This document shows positions 1 to 9,166 of a stretch of 64,000 bases of DNA, piece after piece. Source of the DNA: Bacteroidales bacterium. GTDB lineage: Bacteria; Bacteroidota; Bacteroidia; Bacteroidales; F082. Numbering within the stretch: position 1 is the stretch's first letter; the number at the start of each line of letters is the position of its first letter. The stretch lies in assembly GCA_021647205.1 (NCBI GenBank), contig JAKIVD010000019.1, forward strand, positions 1-64,000, written 5' to 3'. The position numbers and the translations under genes are program-made. The notes beneath the pieces are model-generated. The model was not told the DNA's origin. It was given only the letters and a program-made list of their open reading frames with translations, and did no database searches.

Positions 1-88
1 CGGATCGAAAAAGTGGCATTAAAAATGCCCGACTAAAACCATCCCCGTTGCACTGCGCTAAACGAGGAGGTGGTGGTGGGGCAGAAAA

Positions 89-134
89 AGTCCAAGTCCT
101 GCCAACACACCGGCCTGGCTGGAAGACTTGGACT
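89..134. repeat. Inverted repeat downstream of the lipoprotein gene
   Basis: A perfect 10-base inverted repeat (AGTCCAAGTC at 89-98, GACTTGGACT at 125-134) encloses 26 bases that are themselves partly self-complementary. It lies just past the stop of the minus-strand gene at 146-859. It could be a terminator-like hairpin or a copy of a dispersed palindromic repeat. No T-run follows, so a classical terminator is not clear. The first 145 bases hold no other recognisable feature. Confidence 0.4.
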
Positions 135-145
135 AGAGCAGTGGA

Positions 146-859
146 TCAGTTTTTCTTTTTCGAGTCCTTCAAATTCTGCTTATATACTATCCAATCATTT
201 TTATCACACCAAAACCATTTCTTTCTTTTCGTCCATGCATTCGGAGGAGGAATTCTCTTCAAAGAAATAAAAGATGCTTTAAGCCCGTCCGAGGCACCTC
301 GAAAAGCTATGTTACTATATTTAGTTGCTTTCGAAGCTGTCGCAATATCCAGTCTCTTTGAAGCAATCAGTTCTATTGTGTTTCTTTTCTTTATCAAATA
401 CCATTCTTCACGTGCCGTCCATGTGTTCGTAAGACCGGGATTATTTAAGTATTGTACTTTTATAGTATCCCCATAAATATTGTATATTCCCCAATTATAC
501 CATTTGTAAAAAGGGTTTTTCTTTCCCTTTTCCGAATCAAAAAAAACTTCTTCAAGATAATCATTAATGTTTTCGCCATAATTATGAAAACCATTAACGA
601 ATGTGCCATCTTCATAAAACAAAATATTTGTATAAAGTGTGTCAATCTTGTGAATCCATTTCCCTTTTGTTGTAAACCTTTCATCCCTTTCCCAAATACG
701 TAGCATTTGAAAATAGCCATTTATGTTAAGGATAGAATCAATCTCTCTTGTTTTTCCATCGTAACAAAAAGTTAAATTATTTTTGATTCTTGCTGGAACG
801 GCACAAGATACAAATGTAATGGTAATAAGTCCTATAACAATTTTAATAAGAGCATTCAT
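146..859 (-). CDS. Hypothetical lipoprotein, candidate immunity protein of the RHS toxin
   Basis: A 237-residue protein with an N-terminal hydrophobic segment ending in Phe-Val-Ser-Cys at residues 16-19, which looks like a lipoprotein signal peptide (Phe at -3 is less usual but tolerated in Bacteroidota). The rest is hydrophilic with no domain I recognise. The start codon lies two bases after the stop of the RHS gene, so both are surely co-transcribed. In polymorphic toxin systems the gene directly after the toxin tip commonly encodes the cognate immunity protein, and that is my inference here. A lipid anchor would place it at the cell envelope, which would fit neutralising a toxin on entry. 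Function is otherwise unknown. Confidence 0.75.
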   Translation of the reverse strand: MNALIKIVIGLITITFVSCAVPARIKNNLTFCYDGKTREIDSILNINGYFQMLRIWERDERFTTKGKWIHKIDTLYTNILFYEDGTFVNGFHNYGENINDYLEEVFFDSEKGKKNPFYKWYNWGIYNIYGDTIKVQYLNNPGLTNTWTAREEWYLIKKRNTIELIASKRLDIATASKATKYSNIAFRGASDGLKASFISLKRIPPPNAWTKRKKWFWCDKNDWIVYKQNLKDSKKKN

Positions 860-861
860 TT

Positions 862-3800
862 TTAAAACAATGTATAGGGATTATAATAACCAGAATAGCT
901 GGTTATACGATTTATTCCTTCAGGAAAATAATCATATTTATTATAGAAATTTTGATAACCAATTGAAAAATTGCCTATGCCAAAGTTTTTATGAATAAAG
1001 TTCTGGGTTCTGTCCTGTACCCAGGGATTGTTAATCCCAATACGGGTTACGCTATTTCCTCTTCTGTAACCAACATATAATGGAGCACTATAAACTTGTC
1101 CGTCCACCCAAGCACCAAACCCATGCTTATTCTGTTTACCTCTCAAATTACGTCCCCACTGTTCTATTCCAGATTCTCCATTAGGAATATTATTTCCAGG
1201 ATCATTCGTGTAAACATTAGTGCCAATAATAAAACTACCAAAACTCATCTCAACAGCAGAAGTTCTCCAACGGTCTTCTCCCCGAAAAGCAAAGAAATCA
1301 TTCTCTATTCGAAGAGAGAAGTTGCTATTACTGTATCCGATTCCGCCAACATATTGATTATGAGTGCCTCCAAAACGATTAGCATAAGCAGAAAAAGATT
1401 GGTCATTTGCAGCGTCATAATAGGTGACTCCCCCTCCAATGCTTGATTCCAATGCAGAAACACTTGTTTCAGGATTTACTACAAAACCAGTTCCACCGCT
1501 TATACCGAATGAAAAGTCGCCATTGGTATAGGTTACACTACCGGATACACCTAAACTGGTTAATGAAGGTCCGACAGTTACCCTAAAATGATCATCAGAA
1601 TATACCTGAAACTGTGATACACTATTGATTTCATCAAAAGCATTTACTCCCTGGTTAAAACCTGCTTTTATTGCTTCGCCGATATTTTCATCATCATAAT
1701 CGCCAGGATTTACTAAATGATCCACAATAGATCCGAATATGAAAAGGCCTAATGCCCCAAGCATGGCAAACTCCCCATCCGGGTCGGTAAAGATAAGCGG
1801 ATTATTCAACGCATAACTATACCTGTTCAAATTTTGAGAATACCCTGGCATTTGCACGTAATTGTCCGGGCTGAGGAAGCGGCCGAGCCAGGGTTCGTAC
1901 ATGCGCCCGTTCATGTTGATCAGACCCAGTTCATCAAGATGCTCATGCTTTGTAAACCCGCGGTCGAAAAGATAGGCTGTGGGCACATCCTGAAATGTCC
2001 AATCATTATGATTTCTACGGCGGCCCCAGGGGTCGAAACTGTAAACCTGCTGCCGGCCGTTGTGGATGGCGATTTCGCCTTCCTCGCTGGTAACGGCATA
2101 AATTGAACCGAGGTGGTCTTTCAGGATGTAGTACATTTTGCCGTCTTCAGATGCATCATCGGTTACGTAAATGGCACAAAGCCCGCTGCCGCCGCTGATG
2201 TAGTGCAGTTTGCGCTGCTGCTGCCAGGCATCGGTTTCTATCTCGTAATTGCCACCGGCAAATACTTTGGATTTCACCAATTCGTTGTTCATTACCAGCC
2301 TTGTCGTCCTGCGGAAGTTGCCGGGGCCGTATTCGATGTTTAGTTCCCAATGCTCATCGTTGCCCTGGTTGTCTTTTAATACGGAAATATGACTGGTTTT
2401 GTTAAAACCTGTATAGCTGATATCCTGCACAGAGCGCGCCATGTTAAGGTAATCCGCGGCAGGGGCCATAATACGTTTTATGGCATGGGGGCCTGCTGTG
2501 CTGTTGAGCATGCCGTCGCCGTAAACAATGTCGCCGCCCACATCCGATTTGCTGTTGAAGTTGCCATTGCCGGCATAGCTGATCGAATACATTTGCCGGT
2601 TTTCAACCTGCCAGGTTTCCAGCCTGTTTTTTAATAATTCATCATAGGTAAAGTCTTCGTGAAGATTGAGGTTCCCACTCAGGTCTTCGCGCCAGTTGAG
2701 GTTGCCGGTGGTTTCGTTAAAATCGTATTTCAACTGTTGCACGTTTCCGGTTTCAATTTCTTTCAGAAAACCGGTTGGTGTATAATCTTTGGTAGTGAGC
2801 AGTCCATTGCCGGACAGGTATTGTTTTATTTGTCCGCGGGCATTCACATCGGTCAGTTTCCATAGTGTTTTTCCCGTGGCCGGACGTTGTACGCTCGTGA
2901 GGTAGCCTTTGCTGTATTTATTGGTAATGGAAAAACCGTCAGGCCAGATCTCCGTTTTCAGCTTGCCGTAAACATCGTAGTCGTAACCGAAGGTGTATGC
3001 TTCACCCTTGATGGTTTCGGTTTTTGTCTTTACGCGTGCAAAGCCATCATAGTCATAGTTAATCGTGATGTCGTTCCAGGCGCTTGTTACCGAGTTGAGT
3101 TTGCCGAGGGCATTCGCATCTTCGTCATAGACATAATACGTATAATGCGTTTTGTTTTCCAGCAATTTTGTTGTCATCCGTCCCAGCGCGTCATAAGTCA
3201 TTTTATAAGTATTTCCGCTGTTGTCCGTTTGTTCTATCAGTTCGCCAAAAGGATTGTATGCGTAGGTGGTCGTTCCTGCATCGGGGTCTTCGAGTGATTG
3301 CTGAAAACCGGCTTCATCGTAAAGTATGGTGGTCGTATTTTCGCCCATGGCAAGCGTGTATAATTGCCCGGAGCTAAGATAGGAATAATTAATGATGCCA
3401 CCGGGGTCTGTTGCCTTAACCATATTGCCGATGGCATCGGCCTCTTTGGAGGTGGTAATGCCTGTATTGTTATTGGTAGTTTGTGTGGTACGCCCATCGT
3501 AAGTGTAAGTAAAATTGGCAGTGGGGCTTATCATGGTTTTTACAGCGCCGGTGGTGAGGTAGGTATAGTTTGTCCATTGCTTTTGTTCGCCCGCGAAATA
3601 AGGGGCAGAAGATTTTTCCAACTGTCCGTAACTGTTGTATTTCTTATCAGCATATACTTTGCTTCCCATGAAATTCTCAGTAACTGCACGCAGTTTGCGC
3701 CCCAATTGGTCGAAATACACCGATGATTCGGGACTACCGGAACTTTGTGACCATATCCTGAAAAGGCCATGGGCGGGGTTCTCTCCCGAATTATTGGACC

Positions 3801-3990
3801 AGCGCATTACCTGTTGAGCTGTTACCCCATCAGGAAATACAGTTTTTATGAGCCTGCCAAATCCATCGTAGAAATAGTTTGTGGTATGGTGGTTTATATT
3901 TGTTTCGCTCTGGAGTTGGCCTGAATTCGGTAAATAAGAAGCCGTTTCAATGAGTTCTTTCCCGTCAATTGTTTTTTTGCTTCCTGCCAC
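862..3990 (-). CDS. RHS-repeat protein with C-terminal toxin-like tip (5' part supplied through a frameshift)
   Basis: A 1042-codon frame rich in YD/RHS repeats of the form YDGFGRL and YDALGRM across residues about 30-650. The RHS-associated core follows (GRMYEPWLGRFLSPD to DPDGE), ending near residue 740. The remaining 300 residues are a variable tip rich in Gly, Ser and aromatic residues with motifs such as NVYTND and RIGINNPWVQD. I read it as resembling the Bacteroidota polymorphic toxin type 23 family, with moderate confidence. The frame has no signal peptide or N-terminal RHS domain and its first possible codon is GTG at 3990. It lies in the -1 frame relative to the upstream YadA-like gene and overlaps it, joined by a seven-A tract at 3972-3978. 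Either the two frames make one 1316-residue secreted protein by frameshifting, or this is a broken gene. Confidence 0.8.
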   Translation of the reverse strand: MAGSKKTIDGKELIETASYLPNSGQLQSETNINHHTTNYFYDGFGRLIKTVFPDGVTAQQVMRWSNNSGENPAHGLFRIWSQSSGSPESSVYFDQLGRKLRAVTENFMGSKVYADKKYNSYGQLEKSSAPYFAGEQKQWTNYTYLTTGAVKTMISPTANFTYTYDGRTTQTTNNNTGITTSKEADAIGNMVKATDPGGIINYSYLSSGQLYTLAMGENTTTILYDEAGFQQSLEDPDAGTTTYAYNPFGELIEQTDNSGNTYKMTYDALGRMTTKLLENKTHYTYYVYDEDANALGKLNSVTSAWNDITINYDYDGFARVKTKTETIKGEAYTFGYDYDVYGKLKTEIWPDGFSITNKYSKGYLTSVQRPATGKTLWKLTDVNARGQIKQYLSGNGLLTTKDYTPTGFLKEIETGNVQQLKYDFNETTGNLNWREDLSGNLNLHEDFTYDELLKNRLETWQVENRQMYSISYAGNGNFNSKSDVGGDIVYGDGMLNSTAGPHAIKRIMAPAADYLNMARSVQDISYTGFNKTSHISVLKDNQGNDEHWELNIEYGPGNFRRTTRLVMNNELVKSKVFAGGNYEIETDAWQQQRKLHYISGGSGLCAIYVTDDASEDGKMYYILKDHLGSIYAVTSEEGEIAIHNGRQQVYSFDPWGRRRNHNDWTFQDVPTAYLFDRGFTKHEHLDELGLINMNGRMYEPWLGRFLSPDNYVQMPGYSQNLNRYSYALNNPLIFTDPDGEFAMLGALGLFIFGSIVDHLVNPGDYDDENIGEAIKAGFNQGVNAFDEINSVSQFQVYSDDHFRVTVGPSLTSLGVSGSVTYTNGDFSFGISGGTGFVVNPETSVSALESSIGGGVTYYDAANDQSFSAYANRFGGTHNQYVGGIGYSNSNFSLRIENDFFAFRGEDRWRTSAVEMSFGSFIIGTNVYTNDPGNNIPNGESGIEQWGRNLRGKQNKHGFGAWVDGQVYSAPLYVGYRRGNSVTRIGINNPWVQDRTQNFIHKNFGIGNFSIGYQNFYNKYDYFPEGINRITSYSGYYNPYTLF

Positions 3991-4811
3991 AAACCGTTGC
4001 CGAGTGCATCGGTTTGTAATACATAGCCGCTTTGCGGCGGATTGCCGGCGTCATACAGACGGAAGCTTTCGGTAATTGTTTTTCCCCTGACATCTATTCC
4101 GTTGCTGTTAATCAACATTTTTGCCACATAGCCTACCCTCATGGTAAAACTATCGGAGGAGTTAAATTGAAAGCCTCCGCTATTACCGGTTTTTAGCCAG
4201 TAGCTCGAATCGCCGAGCATGAGTTTGGCTATTTTGCCACCTGTCCAGTTGGATGGCTCCAGCAGCAAGGTGGCGTCTTCGTTGTCATCGGCATAGATGT
4301 GGAGTTTGGCCTGGGGATTTAAGCTTGGAATATCACCAATACCAATTTTTCCGGTTCTTCCAATGCCATCTGATGGGCCGACATAAAAAGTTGGTTTGTC
4401 AGAATTGAATCCGATAAGAAGCGAACTTGAGTTAGGGTTTGTTAGATAGCTGTTCTCGCTAATACCTTGTCCTATTACTATTGCATCATTGGCTGTGGTT
4501 TTACAATAACTCCCAATTGTAGTTGAAAGAATCCCTTCCGAAAGATTCCATGTGCCAAGTGAAACTGAAGAATTACCAAAAGCTGTTGTATAAGTTCCAG
4601 CAGAAAAAGATGCTATTCCTTCAGCAACAGACCCCGTGCCTGCAGCAAAAGAAAAATCACCCAAGGCTGACGTACTTTTTCCAAGGGCAGTGGCATAGGT
4701 TCCTTCAGTACTGCTATTGGGATCACATTCAACACAGGGTGTCTGCGCCTGTAACCTTGAAAAAGAAACTGTAGAAATTATCATTAACAAATAAATGAGC
4801 TTTGTTTTCAT
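3894..4811 (-). CDS. Secreted YadA-head-like repeat protein, probable N-terminal part of the RHS protein
   Basis: A 305-residue frame with a signal peptide (cleavage expected after LQAQ near residue 23). About eight imperfect 14-residue repeats of the type GxxxxAxGxxSxAxG follow from residue 33 to about 120, as in the left-handed beta-roll heads of YadA-type adhesins. The next stretch, to about residue 280, resembles tail-fibre-like proteins and ends GYVLQTDALGNGLWQEAKK. After codon 280 the frame runs 25 more codons of atypical sequence to a stop, while the -1 frame continues as RHS sequence. The last 25 residues are therefore probably not natural. A ribosomal slip at A-AAA-AAA would fuse this export signal and stalk-like region to the RHS body. 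Confidence 0.7.
   Translation of the reverse strand: MKTKLIYLLMIISTVSFSRLQAQTPCVECDPNSSTEGTYATALGKSTSALGDFSFAAGTGSVAEGIASFSAGTYTTAFGNSSVSLGTWNLSEGILSTTIGSYCKTTANDAIVIGQGISENSYLTNPNSSSLLIGFNSDKPTFYVGPSDGIGRTGKIGIGDIPSLNPQAKLHIYADDNEDATLLLEPSNWTGGKIAKLMLGDSSYWLKTGNSGGFQFNSSDSFTMRVGYVAKMLINSNGIDVRGKTITESFRLYDAGNPPQSGYVLQTDALGNGLWQEAKKQLTGKNSLKRLLIYRIQANSRAKQI
3972..3978 (-). other. A7 slippery heptamer at the YadA-like/RHS junction
   Basis: On the coding strand the bases GCAAAAAAAC are read GCA AAA AAA CAA in the upstream frame, so the heptamer is exactly A AAA AAA, a canonical X-XXY-YYZ site for -1 slippage. A one-base backward slip gives ACA ATT GAC, which is precisely the RHS frame. An eighth A, by replication or transcription slippage, would also restore one frame. 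I did not fold the downstream RNA for a stimulatory hairpin. Confidence 0.6.
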
Positions 4812-4829
4812 ATCAATAAATTTATTGGT

Positions 4830-6332
4830 TTATAATTTAATCCATTTACCTCTGTCAACTATGGAACTATTCTGGCTTATTGTCCAAAAGTAGGTTCCCC
4901 GTGGCAGGTTTTGTGTGTCTATTGGTGTTTCTAAATTGTTCACACCTTTTTCAATTACTAAATTGCCAAAAACATCATAAAGCCTGAATACGGTATTCTT
5001 CAATGTTGTCCGAAGATTCAATTGATTGTTACCCGGATTGGGGTAAACTAAAGCCGAATGTACAGGTATGAAATTGTATTCAGGATTGCTGACCCAAAGT
5101 CCTGCATCGGTTTTTATTACGAAAGCATCGCCTTCTTCTTCGCCGTTAGTCAGGTAATCGTAGCGGTACCCTCCCACTGCAATACCCCCGTCTCCTGTTG
5201 CTACAATGCTATAAACATCATAGGAAGCATCACCACCAATGTAGCGTTCGCTCATCAAATTCAGTTCACTATCAAGTTTTGCGACATAAACCCAACAATA
5301 GTAGGGCGGGAATTGCCCCAGTGCATTATCGAAAGAGCCTGTAATACAGATTTCACCATTTTGGTTGATGTCAAGGTTCTCTACCCAGCCGGGATTTATA
5401 TTAGTATCAGGGTCAGTAAAATGAGCTGTCTGCACTAAATTATAAGATGTATCATATTTAAAAACGCTTAAGCGCTCCCCGGCAGAATAATAGCTTTTTC
5501 CTGCAACAATCAATTCACCTGTTGATGAAATACTGGCATCAAAAACATTTTGTATCCTACCCCAGTTTTCTTCGTCTTTATAGCAAACACCCCCGATGGT
5601 GTCAAAATTGACTGTGTCGAGAATAAGTGCTCCTTCAGAATAATCACAAAATAAAATGGGTTGATCGCTTTTGTGTAAAAGTAAGGCCGAAGAATCATGA
5701 TTATAAGTAAGTGCCTGAACCCTGCCACTCAGGTATTGACTGAACAGTTTAGTTTTAATCGTGTCTCCGTCATTGTTGAAAAGTATCATATACATCTTCT
5801 CGACTGGAGGAAGCGTGAACTTGGAAATAGTTCCAGCAGAAAGATATCCTTTTTCGCCCATATTAATCAATGCTGTACCACCACCTCTTTCGAGTTCTTT
5901 TGCTTCTTCAGACCTGTTGTACATTTTTTCCCATAATAAATTTCTGTTTTCATCAAGTTTCATTATCCAATCGAAACCTGAAATTATGGAATCATAATTA
6001 AAAAAATGCATCCCCCCACCTTCCAAAATGTAATTGCCATTATCCCTGATGATATTTGAAACATGTAATACTGTGTCTTGCCTCCATAGGTTTAATGACC
6101 AGCGTGCTGTGTCACCTTCTTCAAAATTGCTGAAAGAATAAATCACCTCTTTTGAGATATACTTATTGGTGGTGTTATACGTACGCAATACTGCAATAAA
6201 GTTCTCATTGTCTTCAAAGAAAATATGAGTAATCTGTTCATGTCTCTCAGTAGCAAAATACATTTCATAGCTGTTTTGGCCATATATAGTACAAGAAACA
6301 AGGATAAGCAGGTATAGAAAAGCATGCTTCAT
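4830..6332 (-). CDS. T9SS cargo protein with type A sorting domain
   Basis: A 500-residue secreted protein. I start it at 6332 (MKHAFLYLLIL), which gives a clean signal peptide ending near IYGQ. Upstream in-frame codons back to 6392 overlap the preceding gene and lack signal character. The body has beta-propeller-like repeated segments (GGxHFF, GGTALI, GGYRYDY). The last 75 residues carry the T9SS type A sorting signal: VYPNPGNNQLNLRT, then FRLYDVFGNLVIEKG and LPRGTYFWTIS. It should cross the outer membrane by type IX secretion. It follows the lipoprotein gene by 28 bases and precedes the YadA-like gene by 18, so the block from 7449 down to 146 may be one operon. Substrate or partner unknown. 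Confidence 0.85.
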   Translation of the reverse strand: MKHAFLYLLILVSCTIYGQNSYEMYFATERHEQITHIFFEDNENFIAVLRTYNTTNKYISKEVIYSFSNFEEGDTARWSLNLWRQDTVLHVSNIIRDNGNYILEGGGMHFFNYDSIISGFDWIMKLDENRNLLWEKMYNRSEEAKELERGGGTALINMGEKGYLSAGTISKFTLPPVEKMYMILFNNDGDTIKTKLFSQYLSGRVQALTYNHDSSALLLHKSDQPILFCDYSEGALILDTVNFDTIGGVCYKDEENWGRIQNVFDASISSTGELIVAGKSYYSAGERLSVFKYDTSYNLVQTAHFTDPDTNINPGWVENLDINQNGEICITGSFDNALGQFPPYYCWVYVAKLDSELNLMSERYIGGDASYDVYSIVATGDGGIAVGGYRYDYLTNGEEEGDAFVIKTDAGLWVSNPEYNFIPVHSALVYPNPGNNQLNLRTTLKNTVFRLYDVFGNLVIEKGVNNLETPIDTQNLPRGTYFWTISQNSSIVDRGKWIKL

Positions 6333-6360
6333 GGATAAGTATTTACGGGCTCGCCGATTA

Positions 6361-7449
6361 TTAATATGTTGAAATATCATCAGTAGGTACAATTATTTCA
6401 GTATGGTATCTAAAACCCAGAACTGTCCTTGTCAATTCATGCCTCAAATAATTCTCATTTGTATTATCTATTTCAACTCCCCTATATTCGCACTCCTTAA
6501 ACTTCTTACCCCCGGAAGAATCAATCCAGGTTTGAGTGATGTTGATGTAATTTTGTTTGTAAAAAGCCAGTTCACCATAATGCTCCAAGCATCTTACGTC
6601 TTCAATAAGACCGTCTTCCCAATCATCATTTGCATAGTATATCAGAAAATCCTGAAAATTATCAAAGTCATCATCATCGTTTGGGTTTATATAAATATAG
6701 TTTCCCTCGTCATCCAATTCAAGAGGGTTTAAAATAACATGTTCTTCAAGATCAGTAAAATACCAGCTTGTACCCTCCGGTGGGTCTTCGTCATAATGGG
6801 AACGGGTGTTTTGGGCAATTTTGATAGCTGCATCTAAAGTACCATAGTACTCGTTATCAAGACAAGTACCTTGTGTTTTTCCCCAGTACCAATCCTTTGG
6901 CGGATGAGCAAATAGCTGAGTATTTCCTATCAGTGTACCAACCCAAACGCTATCACCACCATTTACAGGTTCAAGGTCAGCAACCATTAACTCTTTGCTG
7001 CTAAAAGGTGCTGCAAAATAATGTGTCTGCACGGCTAATACAATTTCATCGTAATATTTGGATGATACGTCAGTCATCCATAAACTGTCATCACTTATCA
7101 AAGGCAAGTCAATAACCGTATCGTAAAATACTACATCTGTTAAGTCGAGATAACTATGGCAGAAACTCATGCTCAGATCGGCTTCCCAGTCGAGTATTGT
7201 TTCCAGCACTTCTTTTTTAGCTTCACTCCTTAATCCTGGATTTTGTCTGTAGTATTCCATTTGTGCTTTGAAGTCAAGAATATGTTGCGTAACAATATTT
7301 GACTCCTCGTCCAAACCCGTAACTACAGGCTCTTGTACATCGGGTGTTTTCTGACAACTCACCACCACCACGGCAATGGTGAAAAGGAGGGCTGCCATGC
7401 TAAAGGTGGGTAAACGGTAAAGGGCAGTAAAGAATTTTTGATTTTTCAT
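6361..7449 (-). CDS. Hypothetical lipoprotein
   Basis: A 362-residue protein with a signal peptide and a lipobox ending VVVSCQ at about residues 29-33. The remainder is acidic (for example NPNDDDDFDN), with no domain I recognise, and has the look of a surface-exposed Bacteroidota lipoprotein. It is the first gene of the minus-strand accessory block and is followed closely by the T9SS cargo gene. No function can be given. Confidence 0.75.
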   Translation of the reverse strand: MKNQKFFTALYRLPTFSMAALLFTIAVVVVSCQKTPDVQEPVVTGLDEESNIVTQHILDFKAQMEYYRQNPGLRSEAKKEVLETILDWEADLSMSFCHSYLDLTDVVFYDTVIDLPLISDDSLWMTDVSSKYYDEIVLAVQTHYFAAPFSSKELMVADLEPVNGGDSVWVGTLIGNTQLFAHPPKDWYWGKTQGTCLDNEYYGTLDAAIKIAQNTRSHYDEDPPEGTSWYFTDLEEHVILNPLELDDEGNYIYINPNDDDDFDNFQDFLIYYANDDWEDGLIEDVRCLEHYGELAFYKQNYINITQTWIDSSGGKKFKECEYRGVEIDNTNENYLRHELTRTVLGFRYHTEIIVPTDDISTY

Positions 7450-8440
7450 AATGATTTTGTTTTGGGTTAAATATTACTTTGTATTTATTGATTTATCGAT
7501 AAGCTAATCTTTTAGTTTTACATCCAACAAATACCTTGCAGTGTAAATACACCACTAATTACCATATTGGTTAATACGCTTTTGCGCAGTTCTATCCAAG
7601 AAATGTATAACGGTTGATTAATTGCTTGTTTTTCTGACAGTTTTAGGCTTGCTTTAAATTGCTTGCTTTGTTATGATTTGATACTAATTGATAATTGTTT
7701 GTGAGTGACAAATATAATTTCAACGTCAAAGTAAAGTATATTAAACCGGATATTTTTAGCTGAAAACAACGAAATAAAAAAATAGCTGAAAACAACTAGT
7801 CGGCGAGTCAGGTAATTTATGTTCTGGTTTTTCGCAACCCGCTGACACTATAAGGATTATAAGGGTAAGGAAAGCCAATTCACAGATATCCTTTCATATC
7901 TGTTTTAGTATGATTTGTTAAATATTAGTTAAAAACCGGAGATAATTAACTTTCCGGATTGAAGCAATCTGCCAATACAAAACGCATCTTTTACTCTATC
8001 ATTTCGCTAAAATCCGCTTCAAAAACTCACACATTACAAAGGATGCCTTAGCGGAAAAACCAATTAAAGAAAACAGTGTTATGGCTTTGGCCTTATCAAT
8101 AATGGTATTAAACGTTCCTAAAACGTTTAATAATTATAAACCAAATCAGATTATGAATGCCTAAATAGTTGAAAAACAAATACTAATTGCCGCAACCAAC
8201 GTTTATCAGACACTTGAAAGAATAAGTACTAAATCCAGGTAAAAAATGACACAAACACCATTACCCAAACGTTTGATAAAAACGTTTGGGCTAGATCCCC
8301 CTTACCTTGTAAACGTTTAAATTGTGAGTTGGCGGTTTAGAATTTATTTCAATTGCTAACTGGGTGAGCCTCCTTTTTCATAATTTAGTGGCTGATTAAC
8401 GAACGATTCTATTCAGAAGAAGTTATCTTAGTTCATCCCG
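7450..8440. other. 990-bp AT-rich intergenic region with palindromes
   Basis: No gene was found between the divergent lipoprotein and FRG genes. The region contains a small AT-rich inverted repeat (ACAGATAT 7882-7889, ATATCTGT 7896-7903), and from 8110 to 8318 a cluster of AAACGTTT sites. It must also hold the promoters of both flanking genes. A TATCTTAG at 8424-8431 is a weak -7 box candidate for the FRG gene. The length and base bias suggest an accessory-region boundary. Confidence 0.6.
8110..8318. promoter_or_regulatory. Cluster of AAACGTTT palindromes
   Basis: The 8-base palindrome AAACGTTT occurs at 8121-8128, 8267-8274, 8280-8287 and 8311-8318, with near copies at 8110-8117 and 8199-8206. 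Two of them form the arms of a larger perfect hairpin: CCCAAACGTTT at 8264-8274, loop GATAA, AAACGTTTGGG at 8280-8290. The cluster ends about 120 bases before the FRG gene. The arrangement looks like repeated operators or a replication/recombination site. No known regulator is assigned. Confidence 0.45.
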
Positions 8441-9166
8441 ATGGATTTAATAAATGAAAATATACTTATCAATATTCAGTCTGTTGCTGACTTTATTGAG
8501 AAAGTAAATAGTTTCGATTATCCTGAATATAAAATTTTTAGAGGTGAGTGTCAAAATTTTGATGATAAACTTAAGCCTAAAATTGGTAGACCACCAAACC
8601 ACAAGGGCAAGACATCAATGATTGCTTTTAAACGTGAAATAAAACTTTTAAACTGGTTTAAACTAGAGGCAATCAAATTTCTTGAAAGTAAAGAAAGAAG
8701 TGATATTGAATACTTAATAATAGGCCAACATCATGGACTAGCTACAAGATTGCTTGATTTTACACTTAATCCATTGGTTGGTTTATATTTTGCTGTCGAA
8801 GATGAAGACAAAAACCATGATGGATTTGTTTATGTTGTCGATGATATGCTTTCTAATCTTTCTACAGATAAAATATTGAAAAGTGCTTTGAGAGATATCT
8901 TTAAAAAACTTGAACAAGAATACCTCTTTTTTGTACCTCCACACTCAATATCTAGGATAAGTCATCAATCTGGAGTATTGGGTCTGCCTAAAAACCCATC
9001 AATAGCATTGAACAATATTGAAGCTGTTTTCAAAATACCAGGCAAATTCAAGAAAAAAATTAAAGGAATGTTATACAAATTAGATATCCACAAAAGTTCT
9101 CTGTTTCAGGATTTGGATAGCTTGTGTGAGTCATTAAATTATCGTAAGAACGACTATCATATATGA
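8441..9166 (+). CDS. FRG-domain protein
   Basis: A 241-residue cytoplasmic protein with the FRG-domain signatures YKIFRGEC near residue 33, GQHHGLATRLLDFTLNP near 98-114 followed by LYFAVED, and a later HQSGVLGLP segment. FRG domains are named for the Phe-Arg-Gly motif, are of unsettled biochemical function, and recur in defence-associated neighbourhoods. The gene is conspicuously AT-rich. Its stop overlaps the start of the restriction-modification gene by four bases (ATGA at 9163-9166), so translation is coupled and the two probably work together. I infer an accessory role in the same anti-phage system. Confidence 0.85.
   Translation: MDLINENILINIQSVADFIEKVNSFDYPEYKIFRGECQNFDDKLKPKIGRPPNHKGKTSMIAFKREIKLLNWFKLEAIKFLESKERSDIEYLIIGQHHGLATRLLDFTLNPLVGLYFAVEDEDKNHDGFVYVVDDMLSNLSTDKILKSALRDIFKKLEQEYLFFVPPHSISRISHQSGVLGLPKNPSIALNNIEAVFKIPGKFKKKIKGMLYKLDIHKSSLFQDLDSLCESLNYRKNDYHI

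Noticed and set aside
48-476. Open frame of 142 codons on the plus strand at the left edge
   Set aside because: It is antisense to the lipoprotein gene, with low-complexity composition and no start context.
7882-7903. AT-rich inverted repeat as a terminator
   Set aside because: The 8-pair AT-rich stem is weak and there is no gene upstream on the plus strand for it to end. Kept only as part of the gap description.
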